Source of the DNA: CAVXGU01 sp963761615 | Lineage (GTDB): Bacteria; Acidobacteriota; Vicinamibacteria; Vicinamibacterales; CAVVIG01 | Reading direction: 5' to 3' | Length of the DNA: 64,000 nucleotides | NCBI GenBank assembly: GCA_963761615.1 | Contig: CAVXGU010000003.1 | Span: 1,984,001 to 2,048,000 of the forward strand | Shown here: piece by piece, positions 20,491 to 28,480 of the stretch | Layout: each line of letters opens with the position of its first letter | Position numbering within the stretch: position 1 is the first letter of the stretch | Position numbers and translations under genes: made by a program | The notes under the pieces: model-generated | Databases searched by the model: none | What the model saw: the letters and a program-made list of their open reading frames with translations, nothing else | What the model was told of the DNA's origin: nothing

Positions 20491-21585
20491 GTGACGCACA
20501 TCGTCGGGATCAACATGGCTGGCTGCGTCTACCTGGCCGCAGACAGCATGGTCACGCGGAGAGGTTCGTCACTCACGCCCTTGGTCGGGAAGTCTCCTGT
20601 CTCCAGTTTCGGCGAACGACATATCGATACGCCGACCCTTCAAATCCATGAGTCGGCCCTCAAACTGTTGCGATTTGGCAATTCTGCCCTTGCCCTTGCT
20701 GGCGACGAAGAAATCGCGCTGTCGTTTGCCGAACTCTTCCGAACACAACACGCCCTTCATGGAATGGCGAGTGCCGCCTTCCGATCAATTCTGAGTGAAC
20801 GTCCTGATCGATGGGCTCGCATCGCGTTGGCACTCGCGGCAGTTGAATCGCATGGGGCGACGCTGTTGAGTTTCAATCGCCTCGGGGACGACCCAAGGGT
20901 TGAAGAATTGGGAGACCGGAAGATCATTCAAATTGGGACTGCTCCAGATCGTCGAAAGCTCATGGTCAGGCAAGTGCTAGGCGCTCTTGAAGGACTGGCT
21001 CACGACCCAACTGCATCGCCTCAAGCGGTTCTTGCTGCACTACTCGCCTTTCTGCATAACTTAGGATTGTGGGACTACTCCGTCCCTGATGGAATTGGAG
21101 GGGGCTATGTCGGCGTCGTGGCAGGCCCTAGCGGTGTCGATTGGCAGAAGGACATCGACTACGTGCTCTGCAACGAAGGCGAGGCCGCCACAACGTGGTC
21201 GGTAGCCTCCTTTGTCAGAGACAATGCGTTCTACCTCGCTGCGGGCAAGACGAATCTCATGAGAGGCTTCGGTAACTGGTTAACGGGAGGTGAAGTCCCC
21301 GAGAATAGTCCTGAATCGAGGACCGCTCTCGCCCAGCACATTACCGATAGTCAGCACGACTTCGTGGCCTTTCTAGGTACCACGAATGCTCACGTCACGC
21401 TGGTGGAGATGGACAAGCACCGAGAGTCGCGCCTTCTGCGGATTTCGCCAGGTGGTCTGATACCAGAAGGACAGCCAGCCCGTAAGCTTAAGGCATTTGC
21501 GGAGTTGGCTCGTGTACTCCAACTTGTTCCTCCGCCGAATCACATCACGCTCAACTTCTTCGAGTACGAACCAGTCGACACTTGA
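20491..21585 (+). CDS. Predicted proteasome-fold (HslV/20S beta-like) Ntn-hydrolase with C-terminal extension
   Basis: 364 residues, GTG start with GGAGG at 20481-20485. After Met removal Thr becomes residue 1; the N-terminus THIVGI...VYLAADSMVT aligns with HslV TTIV...IAGDGQ, placing Asp at mature position 17 exactly. ALKLLRFGNSALALAG (Lys58) matches the K33 strand VKKVRRLYNDKVIAGFAG after a 24-residue insertion, and AELFR matches the following helix. A later GIGGGYVGVV fits the second-sheet hairpin. Residues after about 225 have no recognised match. No ATPase partner adjacent. Codon use is lower-GC than flanks. Fold assignment is by eye. Confidence 0.62.
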   Translation: MTHIVGINMAGCVYLAADSMVTRRGSSLTPLVGKSPVSSFGERHIDTPTLQIHESALKLLRFGNSALALAGDEEIALSFAELFRTQHALHGMASAAFRSILSERPDRWARIALALAAVESHGATLLSFNRLGDDPRVEELGDRKIIQIGTAPDRRKLMVRQVLGALEGLAHDPTASPQAVLAALLAFLHNLGLWDYSVPDGIGGGYVGVVAGPSGVDWQKDIDYVLCNEGEAATTWSVASFVRDNAFYLAAGKTNLMRGFGNWLTGGEVPENSPESRTALAQHITDSQHDFVAFLGTTNAHVTLVEMDKHRESRLLRISPGGLIPEGQPARKLKAFAELARVLQLVPPPNHITLNFFEYEPVDT

Positions 21586-21805
21586 TCCACCAATCAGGCG
21601 ATAGCTCCAGCATCCGCTGCTTCGCGCGCAGCTTGCCGATTTCGGCGCCGCTTACCGCATGGTCGGAGTAGACGTGTGCGTCGACCGTCCAGCCTTTGCC
21701 GGCCGCGAAGGCGCGGGCGTTGTCGATTTGCCGCGCGACGCTCTTGTCCTGGTCGTCGCGGCCGGCCTGCGATGTCGACTTTCTGGCGTAGACGGCAGCG
21801 ACCAT
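21551..21805 (-). pseudogene. Serine recombinase N-terminal stub
   Basis: The ATG at 21805 overlaps the upstream stop (TGATG). Residues read AAVYARKSTSQAG...QKSVARQIDN-type resolvase N-terminus (here DKSVARQIDNARAFAAGKG), with the catalytic Ser in ARKS and VSGAEIGKLRAKQRML. Homology stops after about 70 residues near 21606, next to the 3' end of the Ntn-hydrolase gene; large serine recombinases run 450 or more residues. Remnant of an older integration module. Confidence 0.75.
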
Positions 21806-22242
21806 CACTGCTTTCCTTCTGCGGCTTCTGACCACCAGTTCGGAGGCGTGGGCGGCAGGCGCGTATCGTTCATCACATTGCCTGGAACGGCCACGATGTC
21901 ATCTGTGATGGTTCCGCCGCCATGGTCGCGCTCGTACATCTGTAGGTTGACGCTGGCGCGGGCCGCCGAGCTATCTGCCTCATCCTTCTCCCCTCGGCTC
22001 ATCGCGTGATGGAGCGTGAGTGTCGTTCCGCACAGCGGGCACCGGAGACCGCTCTCTTTGACGAGTTCAAGCAAGCTGTCGAACTCGTCCTTGAATCGAA
22101 TCTCCACTTCTCGGACTGGGCAGTCGCTATTGCGACAGTAGGTTTCGGCATGCAGGACGGCATACTGCGCTCGTGCCCGGGTCAATGCTTTAAGTGCTTC
22201 GTGGGTTTGGGGTCGGTTGAGCGGCGGGTTCCTTCTCTTCAT
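21805..22242 (-). CDS. Hypothetical protein with zinc-ribbon-like cysteines
   Basis: 145 residues from ATG 22242, selected because AAGGAGGT sits just before it. Two Cys pairs, CRNSDC and CPLC, about 30 residues apart form a plausible zinc ribbon. No family recognised. Coupled to the recombinase stub. The frame stays open upstream to 22356, and the neighbouring frame is open to 22657 if one C is removed from a C4 run near 22374, so a longer ancestral product is possible. Confidence 0.55.
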   Translation of the reverse strand: MKRRNPPLNRPQTHEALKALTRARAQYAVLHAETYCRNSDCPVREVEIRFKDEFDSLLELVKESGLRCPLCGTTLTLHHAMSRGEKDEADSSAARASVNLQMYERDHGGGTITDDIVAVPGNVMNDTRLPPTPPNWWSEAAEGKQ

Positions 22243-22601
22243 TTTCCACCTCCTTGTTGCCGTGCTGTGCGCGAAGTCATGCAGGTCGGCGGCGGCCATG
22301 TGCAGGGAGCGAATCAGCGCGCGCAGACCTTCAAGCGCGGGCTCCAGGCTCCGCACACTGAACGTCAGGTGGCCGGGGCCCTGCCTGCAGGCGGTCGACC
22401 ATGCACTCTAGTTGCCGGCGTCGGCCGGGGTCCAGGGTGCCATCGGCGTTCCCTTTTCGCGGCCGGCGGCGCCCCTTAGAATGGCGGGGCAGCCCGCTTA
22501 GCTCGCGCGGATCGACTTGACCCGGGTTAGCCTCCGGCGACGCGACATGCTCGCGCGCTGCCGGGACGCCTTCACTTCCCGCGCCCCAGTAGTTGGCGTC
22601 G

Positions 22602-22811
22602 TCATCGCTTGTCGAGACCAACCTTACGGCCTGCTTCACGGCCCTCCCTGTAGGCAATCGTCAAGAGGTACCAAAAAAAGGCAACCGTCAGTGTGAACCG
22701 CAGCCACAACGGCCAGCCCCATGACAGCACCTCTGAGTCAAGAAACAACCCATAGGCGAGTCCGGTCCCGACGAGTGCCACGACGGCCCACACTCCCGCG
22801 TTGGTAGACAT
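22602..22811 (-). CDS. Small two-helix membrane protein
   Basis: 69 residues from ATG 22811 behind GGAGGAC. Two hydrophobic segments (VWAVVALVGTGLAYGLF and LWLRFTLTVAFFWYLLTIAY), then a basic tail GREAGRKVGLDKR. No family recognised; small membrane proteins are common cargo in mobile islands. Confidence 0.6.
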   Translation of the reverse strand: MSTNAGVWAVVALVGTGLAYGLFLDSEVLSWGWPLWLRFTLTVAFFWYLLTIAYREGREAGRKVGLDKR

Positions 22812-22829
22812 GATGTCCTCCGCCCACAA

Positions 22830-23057
22830 TCACCTTGCGGTCTTGCGCCCGCGGCTCGACCTTCGCCGTCGGCCGCCCTTGCTGCGTTCGAGGGACGGTA
22901 GCGGCCACGCGTCCGGCCGCCCGGCCAGCCACTCGCGCAGGGCGCGACGAATTTGCTCCGAGAACGGCACGCCCTGGCGCTCGCGCAGCAGCGTCATGGC
23001 GTCGAATGTGTCCCTGTCCGGCCGGAACGTAAGGACCTTCTCGCGGGGCGTTTTCAT
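22830..23057 (-). CDS. Ribbon-helix-helix (CopG-like) small DNA-binding protein
   Basis: 75 residues from ATG 23057 (MKTPREKVLTFRPDRDTFDA), with a beta-strand then RERQGVPFSEQIRRALREWL, the RHH pattern, and a very basic C-terminus GGRRRRSSRGRK. Likely a transcriptional or antitoxin-like repressor of local genes; no toxin partner is obvious. The upstream sequence has a GTAT...ATAC element near the promoter region. Confidence 0.65.
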   Translation of the reverse strand: MKTPREKVLTFRPDRDTFDAMTLLRERQGVPFSEQIRRALREWLAGRPDAWPLPSLERSKGGRRRRSSRGRKTAR

Positions 23058-23092
23058 AGCGTATCTACTGTAATACGAGACATACATTTTGG

Positions 23093-23356
23093 CTAGAATA
23101 GCGTCGCCAGCTCGGCGACTGGTGGCACATAGCAACGTTTCAGGTGCCCGCCGGCCTGCACCTCGGTGTACTTCGCCGTTTCGCAAGGCCAATGCTCACA
23201 CTCGCGCATCTCCCAGGGGATATCGGTGTACGGCCAGTAGACCGGGTCGCGGCTCATCGCCGGGTGCCAGGCGTTGCGGCAGCGGTCCGAGCAGAACCGG
23301 ACGTCCTTCCGGCGCCGCCGGGGGGTGAACTCCGTTCACCAGTGGTCGCAGACCAT
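23093..23356 (-). pseudogene. Small zinc-finger protein remnant with in-frame stop
   Basis: The minus frame opens MVCDHW, hits TGA, then reads TEFTPRRRRKDVRFCSDRC and continues with EHWPCETAKYTEVQAGG to a stop at 23093. The expected CxxC...CxxC zinc finger of phage/island proteins would need Cys-Gly where Trp-stop now stands. Either decayed or carrying base-call errors. Confidence 0.4.
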
Positions 23357-23445
23357 GCCTAGAGAAGACCGTTAAACGCTTAATGCGGCGCGAACAGGCG
23401 CCGGTCTAGTCTAGCCCTTCCCCCACTTCGGCCCTCGCGCGTACC

Positions 23446-23459
23446 CGGCTAATTAGCCG
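23446..23459. promoter_or_regulatory. Perfect 14-bp palindrome upstream of the methyltransferase gene
   Basis: CGGCTAATTAGCCG, about 100 bp before the methyltransferase GTG in a 205-bp noncoding gap. Candidate operator, for example for the RHH protein encoded to its left; no direct evidence of binding. Confidence 0.4.
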
Positions 23460-23561
23460 CTCGCTCTGCTTTGCGCTGCCGCGCCCAGACTCGCAGGACG
23501 TACCTTAATCTGGGTAACTACTGATTTGACTAACCAGTCCTAGCGGCGTAAGCTCTCGGCC

Positions 23562-25190
23562 GTGGCTGAGAACCCGCCCAATCTGCTCTACTACGGCGAT
23601 AACCTGGACGTGCTCAGACGGCACGTCGCCGAGGAGAGCGTCGACCTCGTTTATCTCGACCCGCCGTTCAATTCTAACGCCAGTTACAACGTCCTCTTTG
23701 CCGAGCACGGCACGAAGGCGGCCGCGCAGATCCAGGCGTTCGAGGATACCTGGACGTGGGACGACAACTCGGCCAGGTCGTATCAGGAGGTCGTCGAGCA
23801 GGGCGGACGCGTCTCACAGGCGATGCAAGCGTTCCGGACGTTCCTCGGCGAGTCAGACATGCTCGCCTACCTCGCCATGATGGCTCCGCGCCTCGTGGAA
23901 CTACGACGCGTCCTGAAGCCAACCGGCAGCATCTACCTACACTGTGATCCGACAGCGAGCCATTACCTGAAGATGTTGATGGATGCGGTCTTCGGACCGA
24001 CGCACTACCGAAACGAAATCATTTGGAAGCGCACGAGCGGTCACAGTGACGCGCGTCGTCAATTCGCTGACCAGACCGATACGATCTTGTTTTACGCCTC
24101 AGGAGACGACTCGACCTTCAACGTGCAGTATGCAGCCTATTCAGACAAGTACATCAAGAGTCACTATTCCGCTGTCGATCACAATGGCCGACCCTATACG
24201 ACGCGCGATCTCCGCAGTCCGCATCCACGCCCGAATCTCACCTATGACTATAAGGGCTACAAACCACATCCGAACGGATGGTCCGTCTCCCTGGAGCGGA
24301 TGAAGGAGCTTGACGCGGCCGGGCTTCTGTATTTTCCACCCTCAACGAAAGGGCGCATTCGAGTGAAACGCTACCTGGACGAGATGCCTGGCACGCGAGT
24401 CGGCAATCTCTGGGACGACATACCGCCACTTAATTCACAGGCCCAGGAACGACTCGGCTATCCGACGCAGAAGCCTGAGGCCCTGCTCGAACGCATCATC
24501 AAAGCGAGCAGCAGTGAAGGTGACGTGCTGTGCGACCCATTTTGCGGTTGCGGAACGGCCGTCGCCGCCGCTCAGAAACTCAATCGTCGTTGGATCGGTA
24601 TCGATATTACTCACCTGGCAATCGGCTTGATTCGCCATCGCCTGCGCGACAGCTACGGCGAGAGCGTGGACCACGCCTACCATGTGATTGGTGAGCCCGT
24701 CTCGATACAGGACGCGGCCGTCCTCGCCGCGTCAGACCCCTATCAGTTCCAGTGGTGGGCGCTCGGCCTTATCGGCGCTCGACCAGCGGAGGGCAAGAAA
24801 GGCGCGGACCAAGGCATCGATGGACGGATCTACTTCCACGAGGGCGACGGCACGACGCGACAAGTCATCCTTTCGGTGAAGGCTGGGAAGCTGCACGCGC
24901 CATACGTCCGCGATCTGCGCGGTGTCATCGACCGCGAGAAGGCCGCGCTTGGCGTGCTCCTAACGCTGGAGGAGCCCACGAAGGCCATGCGGACGGAAGC
25001 GGCCTCAGCGGGGTTCTACAAGTCCCCCTGGGGCACGCATCCGAAGCTCCAGGTCGTCACCGTTGGCGATCTGCTGGATGGAAAGCGGATCGACATGCCG
25101 CCAGTCCGACAGACCAGCGTCACCTACAAACGCGCGCCGAAGGCGCTCTCGAAGGCCGCTGAGCAGCGCCGGATGTTCGGTGAGGAGTGA
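23562..25190 (+). CDS. Site-specific DNA methyltransferase (N4/N6 beta-type) with C-terminal PD-(D/E)XK-like domain
   Basis: 542 residues, GTG start. Catalytic motif DPPF (YLDPPFNSNASY) precedes the SAM motif DPFCGCGTAVAAA, the beta-class order; the second half of the MTase core includes GYPTQKPEALLERII. Residues about 395-470 read GADQGIDGRIYF...VILSVKAGK with the D...(S)xK spacing of Mrr-type nuclease folds, suggesting a fused restriction-like domain. A self-contained modification or restriction-modification enzyme of the island. Lower GC than chromosomal flanks. Confidence 0.88.
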   Translation: MAENPPNLLYYGDNLDVLRRHVAEESVDLVYLDPPFNSNASYNVLFAEHGTKAAAQIQAFEDTWTWDDNSARSYQEVVEQGGRVSQAMQAFRTFLGESDMLAYLAMMAPRLVELRRVLKPTGSIYLHCDPTASHYLKMLMDAVFGPTHYRNEIIWKRTSGHSDARRQFADQTDTILFYASGDDSTFNVQYAAYSDKYIKSHYSAVDHNGRPYTTRDLRSPHPRPNLTYDYKGYKPHPNGWSVSLERMKELDAAGLLYFPPSTKGRIRVKRYLDEMPGTRVGNLWDDIPPLNSQAQERLGYPTQKPEALLERIIKASSSEGDVLCDPFCGCGTAVAAAQKLNRRWIGIDITHLAIGLIRHRLRDSYGESVDHAYHVIGEPVSIQDAAVLAASDPYQFQWWALGLIGARPAEGKKGADQGIDGRIYFHEGDGTTRQVILSVKAGKLHAPYVRDLRGVIDREKAALGVLLTLEEPTKAMRTEAASAGFYKSPWGTHPKLQVVTVGDLLDGKRIDMPPVRQTSVTYKRAPKALSKAAEQRRMFGEE

Positions 25191-25206
25191 GACTCACGGC
25201 GGCACC

Positions 25207-26067
25207 ATGCACCCGCTCGCCGGTGTCATCGTTAAGCTCAGACGGGCAGACGAGCACCTTATAATCCTCTACCATGAAGTCGCGAAGTATCTTCAAGGCA
25301 GCCCTATAGCCCTTGAGAGCACGCACGATGCGAATGGTGACGGCCTGTTCATTCTCCGCGTTCGCAGTGAGCCACCGCTCCGCTTCGCCGCTCTCGTCGG
25401 GGATATTCTGCATAACATCAGGGCCGCGCTTGACTACTTTGCGCACGAATTGATCATCGCCAACGGATGTTCGACAAGTCGGCGCACGCAGTTCCCGATT
25501 GCCTGCACCCAGAAAGAGTTCGATAAACAGGCCATTGCTGACGACAAACTCGCCGGTATTGCGCTGCGAGGATACCGATTCATCGACGCGTTCCAGCCGC
25601 ACCAGATGCGCGCCCCGTACAGCTACGCGCAGCATCCCCTCTGGCATCTGCACAATCTCTCCAATCTCGACAAGCATCGCGCGTTGCAACTCTGCGCCCT
25701 TGGTGCCTCGTGCCGCTGGCGATTCATTGATAGGCATGACCTCACAACCCGTGAGGACGTTCGGGATGAGGTGATGTATGACGGCGCGGTAGTGGGAAGA
25801 ATGCCCAAGGCCCTCATTGACCAGAAATTCCGCATAGAGGGTAGCGTCTCCGGGCAAGTGTCGTTTCGTGATGAACCGGTCAGAGACCGCGAAGTGCTCG
25901 GCGTACTTCAGAGCCTCCGAGAGTTTGTCGGCGAGTTCATCATCAACGGCGCTGTGGAACTTCGGATCTTTGCACCGCTCCCGGATGACCTGATCCTGCA
26001 CTCGCACGGCGTGCCTGACGCAATGCGCATCGAGTTGCCCAAGGACAGATTCAGACGGATCGACTGA
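25207..26067 (+). CDS. Hypothetical protein with DKHR motif
   Basis: 286 residues from ATG 25207, 16 nt after the methyltransferase stop, so probably co-transcribed. Helical N-terminal half with LVGDILHNIRAALDYFAHEL, then LHNLSNLDKHRALQL. Proteins with an N-x-x-N-x-DKHR element recur in mobile DNA without assigned function. No nuclease motif that I can name; whether it belongs to the restriction system is inference. Confidence 0.68.
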   Translation: MHPLAGVIVKLRRADEHLIILYHEVAKYLQGSPIALESTHDANGDGLFILRVRSEPPLRFAALVGDILHNIRAALDYFAHELIIANGCSTSRRTQFPIACTQKEFDKQAIADDKLAGIALRGYRFIDAFQPHQMRAPYSYAQHPLWHLHNLSNLDKHRALQLCALGASCRWRFIDRHDLTTREDVRDEVMYDGAVVGRMPKALIDQKFRIEGSVSGQVSFRDEPVRDREVLGVLQSLREFVGEFIINGAVELRIFAPLPDDLILHSHGVPDAMRIELPKDRFRRID

Positions 26068-26158
26068 GTGCATTTCGCATTCCTCCGCACAAGGGTATAG
26101 AATCGCCTTTGTATCGGGGGATCAGCGCGGGGAGCGCCTCAAGCGGAACAAATCGAAA

Positions 26159-26200
26159 GCGTCAGGTGTTTGTGGGCTGGCACCCGCAGACGCCTGACGC
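26159..26200 (+). ncRNA. Long RNA hairpin in the leader of a 50-residue protein gene
   Basis: Arms 26159-26176 and 26183-26200 pair over all 18 positions around a 6-nt loop (CTGGCA). Three positions are T opposite G, which pair as U-G only in a plus-strand RNA. It ends 32 nt before the ATG at 26233 and has no U-run. Could be an mRNA leader structure, a small RNA, or a processed 3' end for the gene at 25207. Confidence 0.5.
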
Positions 26201-26232
26201 GCCGGTCACCTAGAATCTACCACGGAGCGCCG

Positions 26233-26385
26233 ATGAAGCCTGTGAGCAGCGTCGAGATGCACGAAGGCGCGGATGCTTTTGAGCGCTTCCGCCGTGCCGC
26301 GAAAGCCGTTCTGACGGTGCCCAAGAGTGCTCTTCCGCCTCGACCATCTCGCGACAAGAAAAAGGCCGTCAAGCGCAAAGCCTAG
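26233..26385 (+). CDS. Small conserved-type hypothetical protein
   Basis: 50 residues from ATG 26233: an amphipathic helix ADAFERFRRAAKAVLTVPKS followed by a Lys/Arg-rich tail. It resembles short proteins with an F-x-x-x-x-K-x-(L/V)-x-V-P-K pattern that accompany toxin-like genes in many bacteria; function unknown. Lies behind a strong hairpin. Confidence 0.5.
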   Translation: MKPVSSVEMHEGADAFERFRRAAKAVLTVPKSALPPRPSRDKKKAVKRKA

Positions 26386-26427
26386 CGGCCGGTCCGTTTC
26401 CCGCGTCCCTGCCGCGTCCGCTCCTTC

Positions 26428-27378
26428 TCAGTTCGCCCAACTCGCCGACTCCTGCATCCCGATCACCTGTTTCCATGTCAGGCGCTTGCCGACGATCTGT
26501 GATGCAGCCATCCTGAAGCGGTCGAAGTCGCTGGCGTCCTTCCGGTTGTTGAACCGATACGCCTGCTCGTCCAGGTAACGGAACAGGTGATACGGCTCGA
26601 CGCTGACATACGTGCCCGCCAGTCCGCGCTTGAGCAAGGACCAGAAGTTCTCCATCCCGTTCGTGTGGACCTCGCCGTCGACATACTTGACGGCGTGGTC
26701 GATCACCTGATGCGCGTAGCGGCCCTCCAGCCCGTCATACGACAGCAGTTCGTCGGTGTAGAGTGCCGAGCCGGCCTCAACATGCTTGGTGACTTCGGCC
26801 CGTAGCGTCTTCTTCTTCCGGTTCTCGATCACTTGCGTGCGGACCTTGCCACCACGTTCGAGCATGCCGAGCACGGCCGTCTTATCCTTCCCGCCCGTGC
26901 CGGTGATCCGACGCTTGCGCTGCGCTGTGTGCATGTTCCGCGCCTTGCCGCCGATGAACGTCTCATCGACTTCGACCTCGCCTGACAACTTGTCGAAGGA
27001 ACCATGGTGCAGGGCGAAGCGGAGCCGATGCGCCATGAACCATGCCGACTTCTGCGTAATCCCTAGGTCGCGGGCAATCTCGCAGCTCGACACGCCGTTC
27101 TTGCAGTTGACCAGCAGCCAAAGCGCCGAGAGCCACTTGTCCAGGCCGAGCGGCGAGTCCTCAAAGATGGTGCCCGTCTTCAGCGAGAATTGCGGCTTCG
27201 GGTGCTTGCCGTAGCACTTCCAGCGGCGCACGCTCGGCATCCAGAGCACGCGGTCGGATCCACAGGTCGGGCACGTCACCGTGCCGTCAGGCCAGCGCAG
27301 GTTTGTCAGAAATTCTCGGCAGTGCTCGAAATCCGCGAAGTAGAGAATGGCGTCTTGGAGCGTCTTGGGCGAATCCAT
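26428..27378 (-). mobile_element. IS1595-family (ISXO2-like DDE) transposase
   Basis: 316 residues. N-terminal zinc ribbon CPTCGSDRVLW, then the IS1595/ISXO2 DDE core: VEVDETFIGGKARNMH (first Asp/Glu), a Asp in LYTDELLSYDGL and the third acidic position near HTNGMENFWSLLKRGL. Full-length and intact, so possibly active. Terminal inverted repeats were sought around 26386-26427 and 27379-27480 and not convincingly found. Confidence 0.88.
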
Positions 27379-27567
27379 GCTCTAAGGATAGGCGCTCTCT
27401 CTAAGTTAGTCAAGTAAATAGTTACCTTAATCTGCTCCGACAGCTTCCGGTCCGACTCCTGTGCGGCAGAACGCACAGCAGCTGCAAGCGAGCCTGGCGC
27501 TCGGGTCGTGAGCACCACGTCCTGTGTCCGGCCCTTGATTGGCACCTGCCCTGCCCTCCCCAAACGC

Positions 27568-27605
27568 AAAAAAGGGCCGCCCCTCCCAGCTTGGAGAAGC
27601 GGCCC
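27568..27605 (-). terminator. Rho-independent terminator of the TAC operon
   Basis: On the minus strand GGGCCGC...GCGGCCC (27599-27605 with 27574-27580) is followed by six T (27573-27568). It ends transcription arriving from the toxin-antitoxin-chaperone genes and the small ORF at 27788. Confidence 0.78.
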
Positions 27606-27787
27606 AGTTGGAACCATTAGTTCCGGTTGGTTGGTGCCAATTACGGCACCGCGCCTTCGTTCTTAGTATACGCGAAAAACAGCCACGTCTCCTCCTCGGA
27701 CTTCAAGGAGCGGTAGGCGCCGGTGATGCCTCCGTCTGTACCCGTGCCACTCGACTGCCAGCGGACACAGCGCTTTGGTCTACGTGC

Positions 27788-27907
27788 TCACTTCTTGCCC
27801 ACCTTCACCCGCTCCTTCTCCCAGGTGTTGGCAGGCTTTCTGTCGGCCTGCTTCTTGGTGATGAACTTCCCGCTTCCAGAATCCCGGCGGATGAACTTGG
27901 TAGCCAC
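27788..27907 (-). CDS. Small basic protein downstream of the TAC operon
   Basis: 39 residues, GTG start at 27907 with TGAGGTG before it. Sequence pattern F-I-R-R-D-S-G-S-G-K-F-I-T-K-K-Q-A-D, close to the short proteins with RDxxTGRFxTKxxA often found in mobile DNA; function unknown. 24 nt after the SecB-like stop and before the terminator, so probably in the same transcript. Confidence 0.55.
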   Translation of the reverse strand: MATKFIRRDSGSGKFITKKQADRKPANTWEKERVKVGKK

Positions 27908-27931
27908 AGTTGCACCTCAAATGATGTGGCG

Positions 27932-28480
27932 CTATCTCTTTCCTGTCGCCAGTCGTCGAGCCGACGTTGCCGTCGGCGGCGGTGGATGTTGACCGTCTTC
28001 CGGTTCTTTTAGCCCTTCGAGGATGGCTCCCTTCTGTTCCAACTGCTTTGCACCCGTGGTCTTCGAGTAGTCGAAATCGGCCATCAGCTTCACGACGTTC
28101 AAGCTTGGCAGGAAGTAAGGACCTTGCAGGCTGTTCACCGTCAGGTTCGTCAAATACTGCCTCGCGTATGGCAATAGGACAGCGACAGCCTGCAAGCACA
28201 CGAAGTCCTCAAACTTGACGTCTGGCGCACCAGTCATTCCGAACTGGCCCACCGCATCCACTTTCGCGTAGTACGGTCGTCCTTTTCTGGCATCGATATT
28301 CAGCTCCAACCGAACCTCGAACGAGTGCCTGCCCCGGACGCGCCAATCCCAGCTGAAGCCAATCTGTTCTTCGTCCTCGGAAGAGGTCTCGGACGGTAGG
28401 CGCGGACCCATCTCAGCGACGGTCTGGTACACCTTCCGAATAACGTAACCGCTGAGCGGAAGTTGCGAGACAGCACTCAC
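27932..28480 (-). CDS. SecB-like chaperone of a toxin-antitoxin-chaperone module
   Basis: 182 residues, GTG start overlapping the antitoxin stop (GTGA). The core YYAKVDAVGQFGM...FEDFVCLQAVAVLLPYARQYL and GPYFLPSLNVVKLM match the SecB fold (compare LFPYARE and the conserved LAPVNF region). Solitary SecB-like proteins fused in operon with MqsRA-type pairs act as antitoxin-specific chaperones (TAC systems). C-terminal 30 residues are Pro-rich and unstructured. Confidence 0.85.
   Translation of the reverse strand: MSAVSQLPLSGYVIRKVYQTVAEMGPRLPSETSSEDEEQIGFSWDWRVRGRHSFEVRLELNIDARKGRPYYAKVDAVGQFGMTGAPDVKFEDFVCLQAVAVLLPYARQYLTNLTVNSLQGPYFLPSLNVVKLMADFDYSKTTGAKQLEQKGAILEGLKEPEDGQHPPPPTATSARRLATGKR

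Noticed and set aside
22253..22657. Separate hypothetical gene upstream of the zinc-ribbon protein
   Set aside because: Needs a frameshift in a C4 run and then reads through into the next gene with no stop; not enough evidence for an independent gene.
23337..23342. Selenocysteine or recoded TGA in the zinc-finger frame
   Set aside because: No SECIS-like hairpin after the TGA and no selenoprotein family match; decay or error is simpler.
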